Below are positions 1-5,529 of a stretch of DNA of 9,079 nt, piece by piece. Origin of the DNA: Nitrososphaerota archaeon (GTDB taxonomy: Archaea; Thermoproteota; Nitrososphaeria; Nitrososphaerales; Nitrosopumilaceae); NCBI GenBank assembly GCA_016200035.1, contig JACQFM010000175.1:1-9079 (forward strand), in the 5' to 3' direction. Both the position numbers and the translations under genes were made by a program. Below the pieces are notes generated by a model. It saw nothing but the letters and a program-made list of their open reading frames with translations. It was not told the DNA's origin and did no database searches. The stretch's first letter is position 1; each line of letters begins with the position of its first letter.

Positions 1-385
1 AGTTCCTGGGATAATGGATGGAGCCGTAGGTAGCCAAGTCTGGTTCTTTACCCAAAAGCATCCAGACTTTAAGCTAAATGTAGCAACAGATGGCGATATC
101 TTATCAGAGCTTATATTCAAAGCAAAGAAGTCTGGCGCCCTTATGATCGGAGGGGGCATATCAAAGCATCATACCCTTTGGTGGAACCAGTTTCGTGATG
201 GATTAGACTATGCAGTCTATATTACAACAGCACAAGAATTTGATGGAAGTCTAAGTGGCGCTCTAATCAGAGAAGCAATCTCATGGGGCAAGGTAACTCA
301 AAATGCAAAGCAAACAACAATACATGCCGAAGCTACTACTATACTTCCATTCCTGTATTCTGCATTACTTTCAAAAATCAAATAG
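1..385 (+). CDS. dys: Deoxyhypusine synthase, C-terminal part (5' end outside window)
   Basis: Deoxyhypusine synthase transfers the aminobutyl group of spermidine to one lysine of aIF5A/eIF5A in an NAD-dependent reaction, the first step of hypusine formation in the cytosol. The frame is open to the left edge (first full codon at base 2, reading V-P-G-I-M-D-G), so the ATG at 14 is internal and about two thirds of the protein is missing. Family signatures seen: MDGAVGSQ near the edge, GGGISKHH (bases 149-172), the block DYAVYITTAQEFDGS, and SWGK. The lysine of SWGK (codon 290-292) matches the catalytic Lys329 of the human enzyme that forms the covalent intermediate, and the lysine of GGGISKHH matches human Lys287. 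Both are intact, so the visible part looks functional. Its stop overlaps by 8 bp the stop region of the convergent acetyltransferase gene. The identification is firm; only the N-terminus is unknown. Confidence 0.95.
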   Translation, partial: VPGIMDGAVGSQVWFFTQKHPDFKLNVATDGDILSELIFKAKKSGALMIGGGISKHHTLWWNQFRDGLDYAVYITTAQEFDGSLSGALIREAISWGKVTQNAKQTTIHAEATTILPFLYSALLSKIK

Positions 386-1085
386 AGTAGATTTTCTTTT
401 CATACACTTTCTCAAACCCAAGGTTGGAATAGAAATCAAGTAAGCCATCTAGTCCGTACGTTTCTAACATAAGAAATTCCAAATTTCTTAATCTTGCTTG
501 GTCTATAGCATAATTAATTAGTAATCTTGCAAGACCTTTTTTCCTATTTTCTTTTACAGTCCCAAGACAATACAAACCCAATACAGAACCTTTCTCAAAT
601 AATGCAACACAAGATCCATTGTATTCAGAGTCCACAAGGTACTCCACATTAGAAATTGAATTTCTTACAATAGAGTTTACTTCATCTATCCATTCAGGAC
701 AATCAAAAGACCTACAAAAAATATCAGACCACAAAAGTGAATCTTTTCGTGCAATGTGATGTACGGCAAGGTTTTCTTGCTTAGAATTGCCTGTTTTTTT
801 TAGGACATGTTGTGTATCATATAATGTAAAGCCTTTTTTGCGTAATAATTCTTCTAGTTCCGGGTTATCTAAAACATATACAAATGGACGAGTATTGTTT
901 TTTTGAAAAAGAGATAATGCTTCTTCAATCATTTTTTCACTCAAACAGGTTATGTTTGTAAGCTTGTCAAAGAAGATATCATTTTGTAGATTCTGGTTGG
1001 CAAAGAAATATCCACACTCAAGTATGGTCATATTGCTCCACATCGCTGTAAAGGCAATGTCATTTTCTTCTATCTCTGATATCAT
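378..1085 (-). CDS. GNAT-family N-acetyltransferase, possibly tandem
   Basis: A 235-residue protein whose C-terminal half (about 105-235) is a GNAT fold. Motif A with the acetyl-CoA pyrophosphate loop is visible as ENRKKGLARLLINYA (179-193; R-x-x-G-x-A at 181-186), followed by the typical end motif LLDFYSNLGFEKVYE (215-229). The N-terminal ~100 residues lack an acetyl-CoA loop but end in PELEELLRKKGF, which resembles the end motif of another GNAT unit, so the protein may be a tandem GNAT with a degenerate first half (inference). The substrate is unknown. The ATG overlaps the stop of the upstream cysS-like gene as ATGA (1082-1085), indicating translational coupling, and there is no separate promoter. 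Its 3' end overlaps dys by 8 bp tail to tail. The GNAT assignment is secure; tandem structure and any thiol-related role are speculative. Confidence 0.85.
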   Translation of the reverse strand: MISEIEENDIAFTAMWSNMTILECGYFFANQNLQNDIFFDKLTNITCLSEKMIEEALSLFQKNNTRPFVYVLDNPELEELLRKKGFTLYDTQHVLKKTGNSKQENLAVHHIARKDSLLWSDIFCRSFDCPEWIDEVNSIVRNSISNVEYLVDSEYNGSCVALFEKGSVLGLYCLGTVKENRKKGLARLLINYAIDQARLRNLEFLMLETYGLDGLLDFYSNLGFEKVYEKKIYSI

Positions 1086-2242
1086 ATACGCAGGCCTAGG
1101 GTATCCATGATTCTTGTAAAATCTTCAATGCTGATATTGCTATTTTTTAAAGCCTTTGTGCATATCTTCTCAAGAAAGTTTAAGGCTTTTGGTGAATTAA
1201 GGTCGTTTCCAAGCGAGGCATAGAATTCTTGTATAAGAGCAGAAATGTCCTCGCTTGTCTTATGTGATGCGCGAAGAGAGGTTTGTTGAATCTTTTTCAA
1301 GAATGATTTATTTCGCAAGAGGTTTTTTTCATTGTAATCGATTTCCTTTCGGTAATGAGTAGAAAATAAATACAATCGTAACAAGTTTTGCCCGTACTTA
1401 GTTACTAAATCTCTAGCTAAAACTACGTTTCCACGAGATTTTGAGATCTTTTCTCCCTTTGACAAAACCAAACTCACGTGCATCCATATCTTAACTGGCG
1501 TCTCTAAATCAGTCATAGCCTTGTACTGAGCAAGATGAGCTTCATGATGAGGATATGCTAGCTCATCAGCTCCTCCATGTACATCATAATGCAAGCCAAA
1601 GTTCTCTATCACCACTGACGAATCCTGAATGTGCCACCATGGCACACCTTTACCAAAATCTCCCTTCCATGAAAAACCAAAATCTTCAGAACAATTCCAA
1701 AGCATAAAATCTTCTTGGTTTTTTTTGTTAGGCCCTATATCCATTCTATGTAGATTTAGCTGCTTCCGTGATTGTTTTGAAAGTTTGCCGTAATCTTTTA
1801 TTGTTTTGGTGTCAAAATAGATGTTACCGTTTGCAGAATATGCATTTCTTTTTTCTATTAGTGATGAGATATGTTTTGAAATGTTTTTAACATAGTCGGA
1901 AACATGAGCAAATCTCGCAATAGTTTTGATGTTTAAAAGGTCCAAGTCCTTTATGAATTCATTCGAGTAGAATTGTGATAATGTATGATAGTCTATTCCT
2001 TGTACTATGGCCTTGTTAAAGACACTCTGATTTATGTCAGTCATGTTCACAAGAACATCGGTTTTGTAGCCTCTAGTTTTTAGAAACCTGCAAAGTAGAT
2101 CATAAGTAAGAAATATTCTTGCATGACCAAGGTGTGTATAATCATATAGTGTAGGTCCGCAAATGAATATCTTTACTACTGGTGGATCAAATGGTTCAAA
2201 ATCTTCTATCTTTGATGAAAAAGAATTGTATATCTTGAGCAT
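1082..2242 (-). CDS. cysS: Cysteinyl-tRNA synthetase-like protein, short, altered zinc site
   Basis: Class I synthetase catalytic domain of the CysRS/MshC group, which activates cysteine with ATP. Seen in order: first zinc-ligand cysteine in ICGPTLYDYTHLGH (C28; the HIGH motif is HLGH at 37-40), TDI at 68-70, WWHIQDSS (202-209), DVHGGADELAYPHHEAH (220-236), and KMSKS as KISKS (265-269). A DALR-type helical region with LGNDLNSPKAL (344-354) follows. At 386 residues it is about 75 shorter than bacterial CysRS (E. coli 461) and lacks the C-terminal extension that reads the anticodon. Of the four E. coli zinc ligands, C28 and H232 are kept, Cys209 is Asp207 and Glu238 is His236; TDIDD is also changed to TDINQ. 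It lies 8 bp after the RAM-domain gene and is ATGA-coupled to the GNAT gene. It may be a divergent true CysRS or a cysteine:small-molecule ligase; the sequence cannot decide. Confidence 0.82.
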   Translation of the reverse strand: MLKIYNSFSSKIEDFEPFDPPVVKIFICGPTLYDYTHLGHARIFLTYDLLCRFLKTRGYKTDVLVNMTDINQSVFNKAIVQGIDYHTLSQFYSNEFIKDLDLLNIKTIARFAHVSDYVKNISKHISSLIEKRNAYSANGNIYFDTKTIKDYGKLSKQSRKQLNLHRMDIGPNKKNQEDFMLWNCSEDFGFSWKGDFGKGVPWWHIQDSSVVIENFGLHYDVHGGADELAYPHHEAHLAQYKAMTDLETPVKIWMHVSLVLSKGEKISKSRGNVVLARDLVTKYGQNLLRLYLFSTHYRKEIDYNEKNLLRNKSFLKKIQQTSLRASHKTSEDISALIQEFYASLGNDLNSPKALNFLEKICTKALKNSNISIEDFTRIMDTLGLRI

Positions 2243-2250
2243 TTTTGGAC

Positions 2251-2496
2251 CTATCGTCCACCTTGCGCAAGAATTGGAGTCAACGTGACAGTGGAACGAA
2301 TCTTTGTAATCCTACGAATTTTATGAGTGATGATGTTTTCCAAATTCTCTCTGGAATCGCCTTGAAGCTTTACAAAGATGTCATAAACTCCATACGTTCC
2401 TCTAACTTCCTTTACCTCCGGAATTTTCATCAGCTCATTTATTATTTCTACTTCGGAGCCCAAGTCACAGTTAATGAGTATGTACAGGATTTCCAC
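2251..2496 (-). CDS. Stand-alone Lrp/AsnC ligand-binding (RAM) domain protein
   Basis: An 81-residue protein starting with GTG (VEILYILINCDLG...). It matches the C-terminal effector domain of Lrp/AsnC regulators: a first beta strand, helix EVEIINELMKIPEVKEV, the GTYGVYDIFVKL double strand carrying the typical G-x-Y-D turn (residues 33-40), a second helix (about 48-63) and a final strand. There is no helix-turn-helix, so it probably does not bind DNA itself. Such domains bind amino acids or assemble as rings and may partner with full-length Lrp proteins. GTG is the only reasonable start because an in-frame TAA lies four codons upstream. It is the first gene of the leftward operon with the CysRS-like and GNAT genes, and a TATA-like box about 24 nt upstream suggests a leaderless mRNA. 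A link to cysteine sensing is inference from position only. Confidence 0.85.
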   Translation of the reverse strand: MEILYILINCDLGSEVEIINELMKIPEVKEVRGTYGVYDIFVKLQGDSRENLENIITHKIRRITKIRSTVTLTPILAQGGR

Positions 2497-2516
2497 AAGG
2501 TGGATTTAGTATCACC

Positions 2517-2524
2517 AAATAAAA
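2517..2524 (-). promoter_or_regulatory. TATA-like box of the RAM-cysS-GNAT operon
   Basis: On the minus strand the sequence reads TTTTATTT, centred about 24-25 nt before the GTG at 2496. This spacing fits an archaeal TBP site with transcription starting at or next to the start codon (leaderless). It is assigned by spacing and composition only. Confidence 0.55.
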
Positions 2525-2536
2525 TGATATCCATGG

Positions 2537-2543
2537 TTTAATA
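2537..2543 (+). promoter_or_regulatory. TATA-like box of the PAC2 gene
   Basis: TTTAATA centred 27 nt before the ATG at 2567, in the 70-bp divergent intergenic space. There is no convincing Shine-Dalgarno sequence between box and ATG, so a leaderless transcript is likely. It lies only 12 bp from the opposing box of the RAM-cysS operon, so the two initiation complexes may compete. Confidence 0.55.
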
Positions 2544-2566
2544 GGACGCCGTTCGTAACAAAAATT

Positions 2567-3280
2567 ATGGGCTCGGAAATTACAATAAGAGAACTTAAAC
2601 CAATCAACATAGAGGGCGGCTACGTCATAGATGGTTTTCCATATGGAGGACTTGCCAATGCCATTGCCACAGAATCAATGATAAACACCGTACAATTTGA
2701 AATGGCAGGCGTTCTTGATTCAGAACTTTTCCCTCCGATGAGCATAATAAAAAATGGTGTTCCTAACTTTCCTTCAACAATATTTGTAAATAATGAGCTC
2801 AAGGTTGCTATTTTTTCATCATATCTAAGCCCACATGAATCGCTTCATAGAAATGTAGCAAAGGCTATGCTAGAATGGTCTATCAAGCACAAGTGTTCAC
2901 TAATTGTCAGCAGTTCTGCAATCAAAACCGAAGATCAAGGATCATTTGTAATAGGCGTAGGAAACACGCCTGAAGCCAAGAAAAGGCTCAAGGATGCTGA
3001 CATTCCAACTTTATCAAATGGTACAGTTCCAGGCATTCCCGGAATTTTATTAAATGAAGGCGCATTATCAAACACTAATGTCATAGTTCTTTTGTTTAAC
3101 ACAAAAGAAAGAGGTCCTGACTTTAGAGCGGGTGCCGAGATCTGCATGGCAATGTCAAAGCTTGTACCCGGCGCTACCTGTGATCTGAAATCACTTCTGC
3201 AAGAAGCCGAAATAGTTGAACGTAACATAAAGAAAGTCGAGGAAGACGCAGAACCAATCAAGGATGCAATGTATGGATGA
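2567..3280 (+). CDS. PAC2-family proteasome assembly chaperone homolog
   Basis: A 237-residue cytosolic protein of the PAC2 family, the archaeal relatives of eukaryotic Pac1/Pac2 (PbaA/PbaB-type). These bind the 20S proteasome alpha ring as assembly factors or activators. Family features seen: N-terminal GGYVIDGFPYGGLANAIA (17-34), LDSELFPPMSIIKNGVP (50-66), the SSSAIKT strand-loop, and the glycine/proline-rich NGTVPGIPGILLNEG region, then a charged C-terminal helix. The last three residues, Met-Tyr-Gly, fit the HbYX rule (hydrophobic-Tyr-any at the extreme C-terminus) by which proteasome partners dock between alpha subunits. The start is the first ATG after a well-placed TATA box. Its stop is ATGA-overlapped with the next small gene. 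Which Pba subtype it is cannot be said from one sequence. Confidence 0.9.
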   Translation: MGSEITIRELKPINIEGGYVIDGFPYGGLANAIATESMINTVQFEMAGVLDSELFPPMSIIKNGVPNFPSTIFVNNELKVAIFSSYLSPHESLHRNVAKAMLEWSIKHKCSLIVSSSAIKTEDQGSFVIGVGNTPEAKKRLKDADIPTLSNGTVPGIPGILLNEGALSNTNVIVLLFNTKERGPDFRAGAEICMAMSKLVPGATCDLKSLLQEAEIVERNIKKVEEDAEPIKDAMYG

Positions 3281-3525
3281 TGTATAAGGAAAAAGAGATA
3301 CCAAAAAAACAACTACAAAAATTTGTTAAAATTCTTGATCTTGATGAAGGTATAAGAATAGAGAATAGGTCAAATGTGATTTTTTTGAATAGAGTGTCCA
3401 AAAGGTACTGTATTGATATTTGCAGGGGCAGAAAAGACACATTCATCTATAAAACTAGCGAGAAGGGAGTAATTGATTTTTTAAAAGATAAGATGGATAA
3501 GACGTGCAAAATCTTTTCTTATTAA
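3277..3525 (+). CDS. Small unknown basic protein coupled to the PAC2 gene
   Basis: An 82-residue protein not recognised as any known family. It is lysine/arginine-rich, with a predicted mixed pattern: helix KKQLQKFVKILDLD, strands around IRIENRSNVIFLNRV, a CIDICRGRK segment with two cysteines three residues apart (C45 and C48), and a C-terminal helix. There is no membrane segment. It starts with two consecutive ATGs, the first overlapping the PAC2 stop as ATGA (3277-3280), so it is very likely translated from the same mRNA by coupling. The tight coupling, acceptable codon use and lack of an alternative frame support it as real. A role with the proteasome factor is only guilt by association. 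Confidence 0.7.
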   Translation: MMYKEKEIPKKQLQKFVKILDLDEGIRIENRSNVIFLNRVSKRYCIDICRGRKDTFIYKTSEKGVIDFLKDKMDKTCKIFSY

Positions 3526-3528
3526 TAC

Positions 3529-3535
3529 TTATATC
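3529..3535 (+). promoter_or_regulatory. TATA-like box of the LysE-family gene
   Basis: TTATATC centred 26 nt before the ATG at 3558, just after the stop of the preceding small gene. The spacing fits leaderless archaeal initiation, so the exporter is probably a separate transcription unit rather than part of the PAC2 operon. Confidence 0.55.
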
Positions 3536-3557
3536 AAAAATCTAGCTTTAGTTTAAG

Positions 3558-4175
3558 ATGGTTCAGCCTTTTGAATTTGCACTAGCAGTAATTACTATCT
3601 CAGTTTCGGGAGTAATGTCACCTGGTCCACTTTTTGCAGCTAATGTTGCTTATGGATTAAAAGGAGGAGCAAAGTCGGGCCTGAAGATGGCATACGGCCA
3701 CACAGTAATAGAACTACCTCTTGTAGTTCTGCTTGGAATAGGCGCAATCTCGCTTGCCAGTTTACCTCAATTCAGAGAAGTGATATCTCTTCTTGGTGCG
3801 CTCAGTCTTTTTGTTTTTGCCGCCCTGCAAATAAGAAAAGTTTTGAAACGACCCTCAGATGTTTTTGAAGGAAAGCATGGTCCTTTTATTGCAGGAATGA
3901 TGCTAAGTGGATTAAATCCGTTTTTTCTTATCTGGTGGTTCACAATAGGGTTCAAGTTAATCTCTGATGCGCTTTTACTTTGGTCGTTTGCTGGAATTTT
4001 GATTATGTTTGCATTTCACATATGGATGGACTATGCGTGGCTCACTTCTGTTGGTTTTCTTTCTTCGAAGGGAAAAAGAATAGTCTCAAACAAGAATTAT
4101 AAAATTTTCATCGTCGCAATAAGTGCGGTTCTAGTATACTTTGGAGCAATATTTACGCTACAGGCTGTAACCTAA
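3558..4175 (+). CDS. LysE-family membrane exporter
   Basis: A 205-residue integral membrane protein of the LysE/RhtB superfamily, which exports amino acids and related small metabolites using the membrane potential or proton gradient. Length and about six hydrophobic segments match the family. Diagnostic motifs: GVMSPGPLFAANVAYGLKGG (18-37, the conserved SPGP plus glycine-spaced stretch), GHTVIELPLVVLLG (47-60), SGLNPFFLIWWFTIG (117-131, with the conserved Asn-Pro), and HIWMDYAW (154-161). The cytosolic loop around residues 93-108 is charged. The substrate cannot be read from sequence; some archaeal members are annotated for amino acids, others for cations. It has its own TATA box. Its TAA overlaps the TAG of the convergent small membrane-protein gene in the four bases CTAA. 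Confidence 0.9.
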   Translation: MVQPFEFALAVITISVSGVMSPGPLFAANVAYGLKGGAKSGLKMAYGHTVIELPLVVLLGIGAISLASLPQFREVISLLGALSLFVFAALQIRKVLKRPSDVFEGKHGPFIAGMMLSGLNPFFLIWWFTIGFKLISDALLLWSFAGILIMFAFHIWMDYAWLTSVGFLSSKGKRIVSNKNYKIFIVAISAVLVYFGAIFTLQAVT

Positions 4176-4414
4176 CCACAATCGACAACGTCTATTTCTA
4201 TTCCGCATTTGTTGTTCAGCTCTATTATTTTGTCATTAAGGTCTTCACAAAGCACCGGATCCAAATTTTCGTGATATTTTTTTAATTCATTTATCAGATT
4301 TGCGTGCTTTATCGAACAATTATCTACCAAGCCCGTACTGTATAGGACTGTTATTATGGAAATACTTGCAAGACCAATTATAATTGCAATTCTTAAAAAA
4401 GACCAATTCATCAT
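4172..4414 (-). CDS. Small N-terminally anchored four-cysteine protein
   Basis: An 80-residue protein of unknown family. The N-terminus (MMNWSFLR) is followed by a strong hydrophobic stretch at about 7-26, which could be a membrane anchor or uncleaved signal. The rest is a polar, mostly helical domain of about 50 residues with cysteines at 33, 56, 70 and 79. Four cysteines on the presumed outer side suggest two disulfides or a metal site, though this is inference. The first ATG overlaps the Alba stop by one base (TAATG), so it is probably translated by termination-reinitiation from the Alba mRNA. A second ATG follows immediately. It ends tail to tail with the LysE gene. No homolog is recalled. 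Confidence 0.7.
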   Translation of the reverse strand: MMNWSFLRIAIIIGLASISIITVLYSTGLVDNCSIKHANLINELKKYHENLDPVLCEDLNDKIIELNNKCGIEIDVVDCG

Positions 4415-4692
4415 TAGCTACGAGAAACATCTACTTCAATTGTGGAAACGTTTCTTTCCTTACCATCTAGTGAGGTCATCCTTTCTGAGAAGATTCGTAC
4501 GTCGCTTACCTTGTAACCAACCGCGTTCATTCTTTTTACTATCACCTGTGAGACATCTATGGCAGCCGTTATGCTTTTGCCTCTGGCCTTAATGGTAACA
4601 GTTGGTTCATTAGATAGAAGAGTGAGAGTTGCATGGACGTAGATCATGATAGATTTCTTACCAATGAAAATGACGTTGGTTGGTCTGCTCAC
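4414..4692 (-). CDS. albA: Alba DNA/RNA-binding chromatin protein
   Basis: A 92-residue Alba-fold protein, an abundant archaeal nucleic-acid-binding chromatin component that dimerises on DNA and also binds RNA. Signatures: VIFIGKKSIMIYVHATLTLL (7-26), with K12-K13 matching the DNA-contacting and regulated Lys16/Lys17 of Sulfolobus Alba, TIKARGKSITAAIDVSQV (33-50), and the C-terminal SLDGKERNVSTIEVDVS (74-90). The length is normal. Translation begins at GTG (4690-4692); an in-frame TGA lies four codons upstream, so no longer form is possible. GAGG five bases before the GTG could act as a Shine-Dalgarno on longer transcripts, but a TATA box about 25 nt upstream points to a leaderless mRNA. It is followed by the four-cysteine membrane protein with a TAATG junction. 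Confidence 0.95.
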   Translation of the reverse strand: MSRPTNVIFIGKKSIMIYVHATLTLLSNEPTVTIKARGKSITAAIDVSQVIVKRMNAVGYKVSDVRIFSERMTSLDGKERNVSTIEVDVSRS

Positions 4693-4712
4693 AACCGCCT
4701 CTCAAGTCGCGT

Positions 4713-4721
4713 TTTATTTAA
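4713..4721 (-). promoter_or_regulatory. TATA-like box of the Alba gene
   Basis: The minus strand reads TTAAATAAA, centred about 25 nt before the Alba GTG. The box overlaps the stop codon of the preceding leftward gene (4718-4720). Alba can therefore be made from its own promoter, giving higher expression than its upstream neighbour, as well as by read-through. Confidence 0.55.
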
Positions 4722-4966
4722 TGGTTAACATTTTGTTTTTCTATATATTTTTGAAGAATTTTTTCTACGTCATCAGCTGAGGTTGTTTCTTTTATGGCAT
4801 CAACTATCTCTTTTTCTTCAATTTCATAGCAGTTCAAAAGCTCTTGCTCGTCTTTGTAAAACAGCAAAACCTTGTCTTTGAATATGCAATGATATAATTT
4901 GTCGGTTTCCATTTTTTCTGGTTTTATCTTCACTCCTTCAGGTTCTGCTGTAACTGGATAGTCCAC
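4718..4966 (-). CDS. Small acidic protein of unknown function upstream of Alba
   Basis: An 82-residue protein without a recognised family. It begins with GTG (VDYPVTAEPEGVKIKPEK), has a short beta-like segment KLYHCIFKDKVLLFYKD (23-39) and an acidic, helix-forming second half (about 40-77) rich in Glu, Asp and Lys, with cysteines at 27 and 46. There is no membrane segment. The GTG start fits a TATA-like box 24 nt upstream, in a promoter shared face to face with the rightward HEPN-like gene. Its stop is 25 bp before Alba. It is called a gene on its position between good promoter signals, and its function is unknown. Confidence 0.65.
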   Translation of the reverse strand: MDYPVTAEPEGVKIKPEKMETDKLYHCIFKDKVLLFYKDEQELLNCYEIEEKEIVDAIKETTSADDVEKILQKYIEKQNVNH

Positions 4967-4979
4967 GAATTTCCTAATC

Positions 4980-4986
4980 TTATAAG
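4980..4986 (+). promoter_or_regulatory. TATA-like box of the HEPN-like gene
   Basis: TTATAAG centred 27 nt before the ATG at 5010. It abuts the opposing box at 4987-4993, so the two promoters occupy almost the same 45 bp. Confidence 0.5.
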
Positions 4987-4993
4987 ATATTTA
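4987..4993 (-). promoter_or_regulatory. TATA-like box of the small acidic protein gene
   Basis: The minus strand reads TAAATAT at -27 to -21 relative to the GTG at 4966, the spacing expected for a leaderless archaeal start. It is directly next to the rightward box at 4980-4986. Confidence 0.5.
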
Positions 4994-5009
4994 GATTATT
5001 AGATTCTAT

Positions 5010-5498
5010 ATGGTAATGGTAGATATGAAAAAAGAAGCCAAGGGATCTTTGGCAAGCCAATTAGTTCAGCTGATATGCCTAGGCAAGTTACTGATGAATG
5101 ATAAATTTGCATCTGATAAGAGACTTGCCTTTATGATCATAGATAATGCTGTAGAAATTGCTCTAAAATCATATGCAACTCGCCACAATTTGATAAAAAT
5201 TAGCAAACCTAACACAAAAACTATTTCGTTTATTCTTAACAAATTAAAAGATCAAAATAAGATCGTAAGCTACGAAAAAAGAACCATATTAAAATATCAC
5301 GCGATGGCGAAAGAACTCTACAACGAGCAAAAAGTGAGCCAACTCAATGATAAAACTATTGAAGATTATTTGGTTCTTGCAAGAATAATTCTTGCAAGGT
5401 TGTATGATTTTCGTGCAAGTAAATCAGAGTGGCAAAACTTGGTCAACAAAACAGCAAAGTCTCTATACGTACATCTGGCAGGTCACAGCGTACGATAA
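5010..5498 (+). CDS. HEPN-like all-helical protein with degenerate RNase motif
   Basis: A 162-residue, almost wholly helical protein. The helix DKRLAFMIIDNAVEIALKSY (36-55), followed by a variable loop and then YHAMAKELYNE (96-106) and TIEDYLVLARIILARLYDF (116-134), resembles in order and spacing the HEPN-type proteins that carry R-N-x-x-x-H before a long final helix (recognised from memory, not by search). Here the catalytic R and H positions read Ala100 and Asn105, so the usual RNase centre appears lost. An R91-to-H97 pair one turn earlier is the only alternative. It starts at the first ATG after a TATA box; ATGs at residues 3 and 6 are alternatives. dinB follows 31 bp downstream with its own TATA-like box. 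The fold call is moderate. The function is unknown; a structural, binding or antitoxin-like role is possible. Confidence 0.7.
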   Translation: MVMVDMKKEAKGSLASQLVQLICLGKLLMNDKFASDKRLAFMIIDNAVEIALKSYATRHNLIKISKPNTKTISFILNKLKDQNKIVSYEKRTILKYHAMAKELYNEQKVSQLNDKTIEDYLVLARIILARLYDFRASKSEWQNLVNKTAKSLYVHLAGHSVR

Positions 5499-5500
5499 TG

Positions 5501-5507
5501 TAATAAG
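5501..5507 (+). promoter_or_regulatory. TATA-like box of dinB
   Basis: TAATAAG at -29 to -23 relative to the dinB ATG (5530), in the 31-bp gap after the HEPN-like gene. It would allow independent, leaderless transcription of dinB. No palindromic operator was seen in the gap. Confidence 0.45.
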
Positions 5508-5529
5508 CATTTTTTAGTCTTACAAAGAG

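Noticed and set aside
2245..2541. A 98-codon rightward open frame opposite the RAM-domain gene.
   Set aside because: It is antisense to a well-recognised RAM domain, has no family-like features and would overlap the promoters; it is a shadow frame.
2935..3312. A 125-codon leftward open frame inside the PAC2 gene.
   Set aside because: It is the complement of a conserved PAC2 coding sequence and its translation is low-complexity and Ser/Phe-rich, typical of an antisense shadow.
5374..5398. Direct repeat of TTCTTGCAAG (each containing the palindrome CTTGCAAG) with 15-bp period, about 130 bp upstream of dinB, considered as a damage-response operator.
   Set aside because: It lies wholly within the HEPN-like gene and is explained by a repeated Leu-Ala-Arg coding pattern; it is too far from the predicted dinB promoter.
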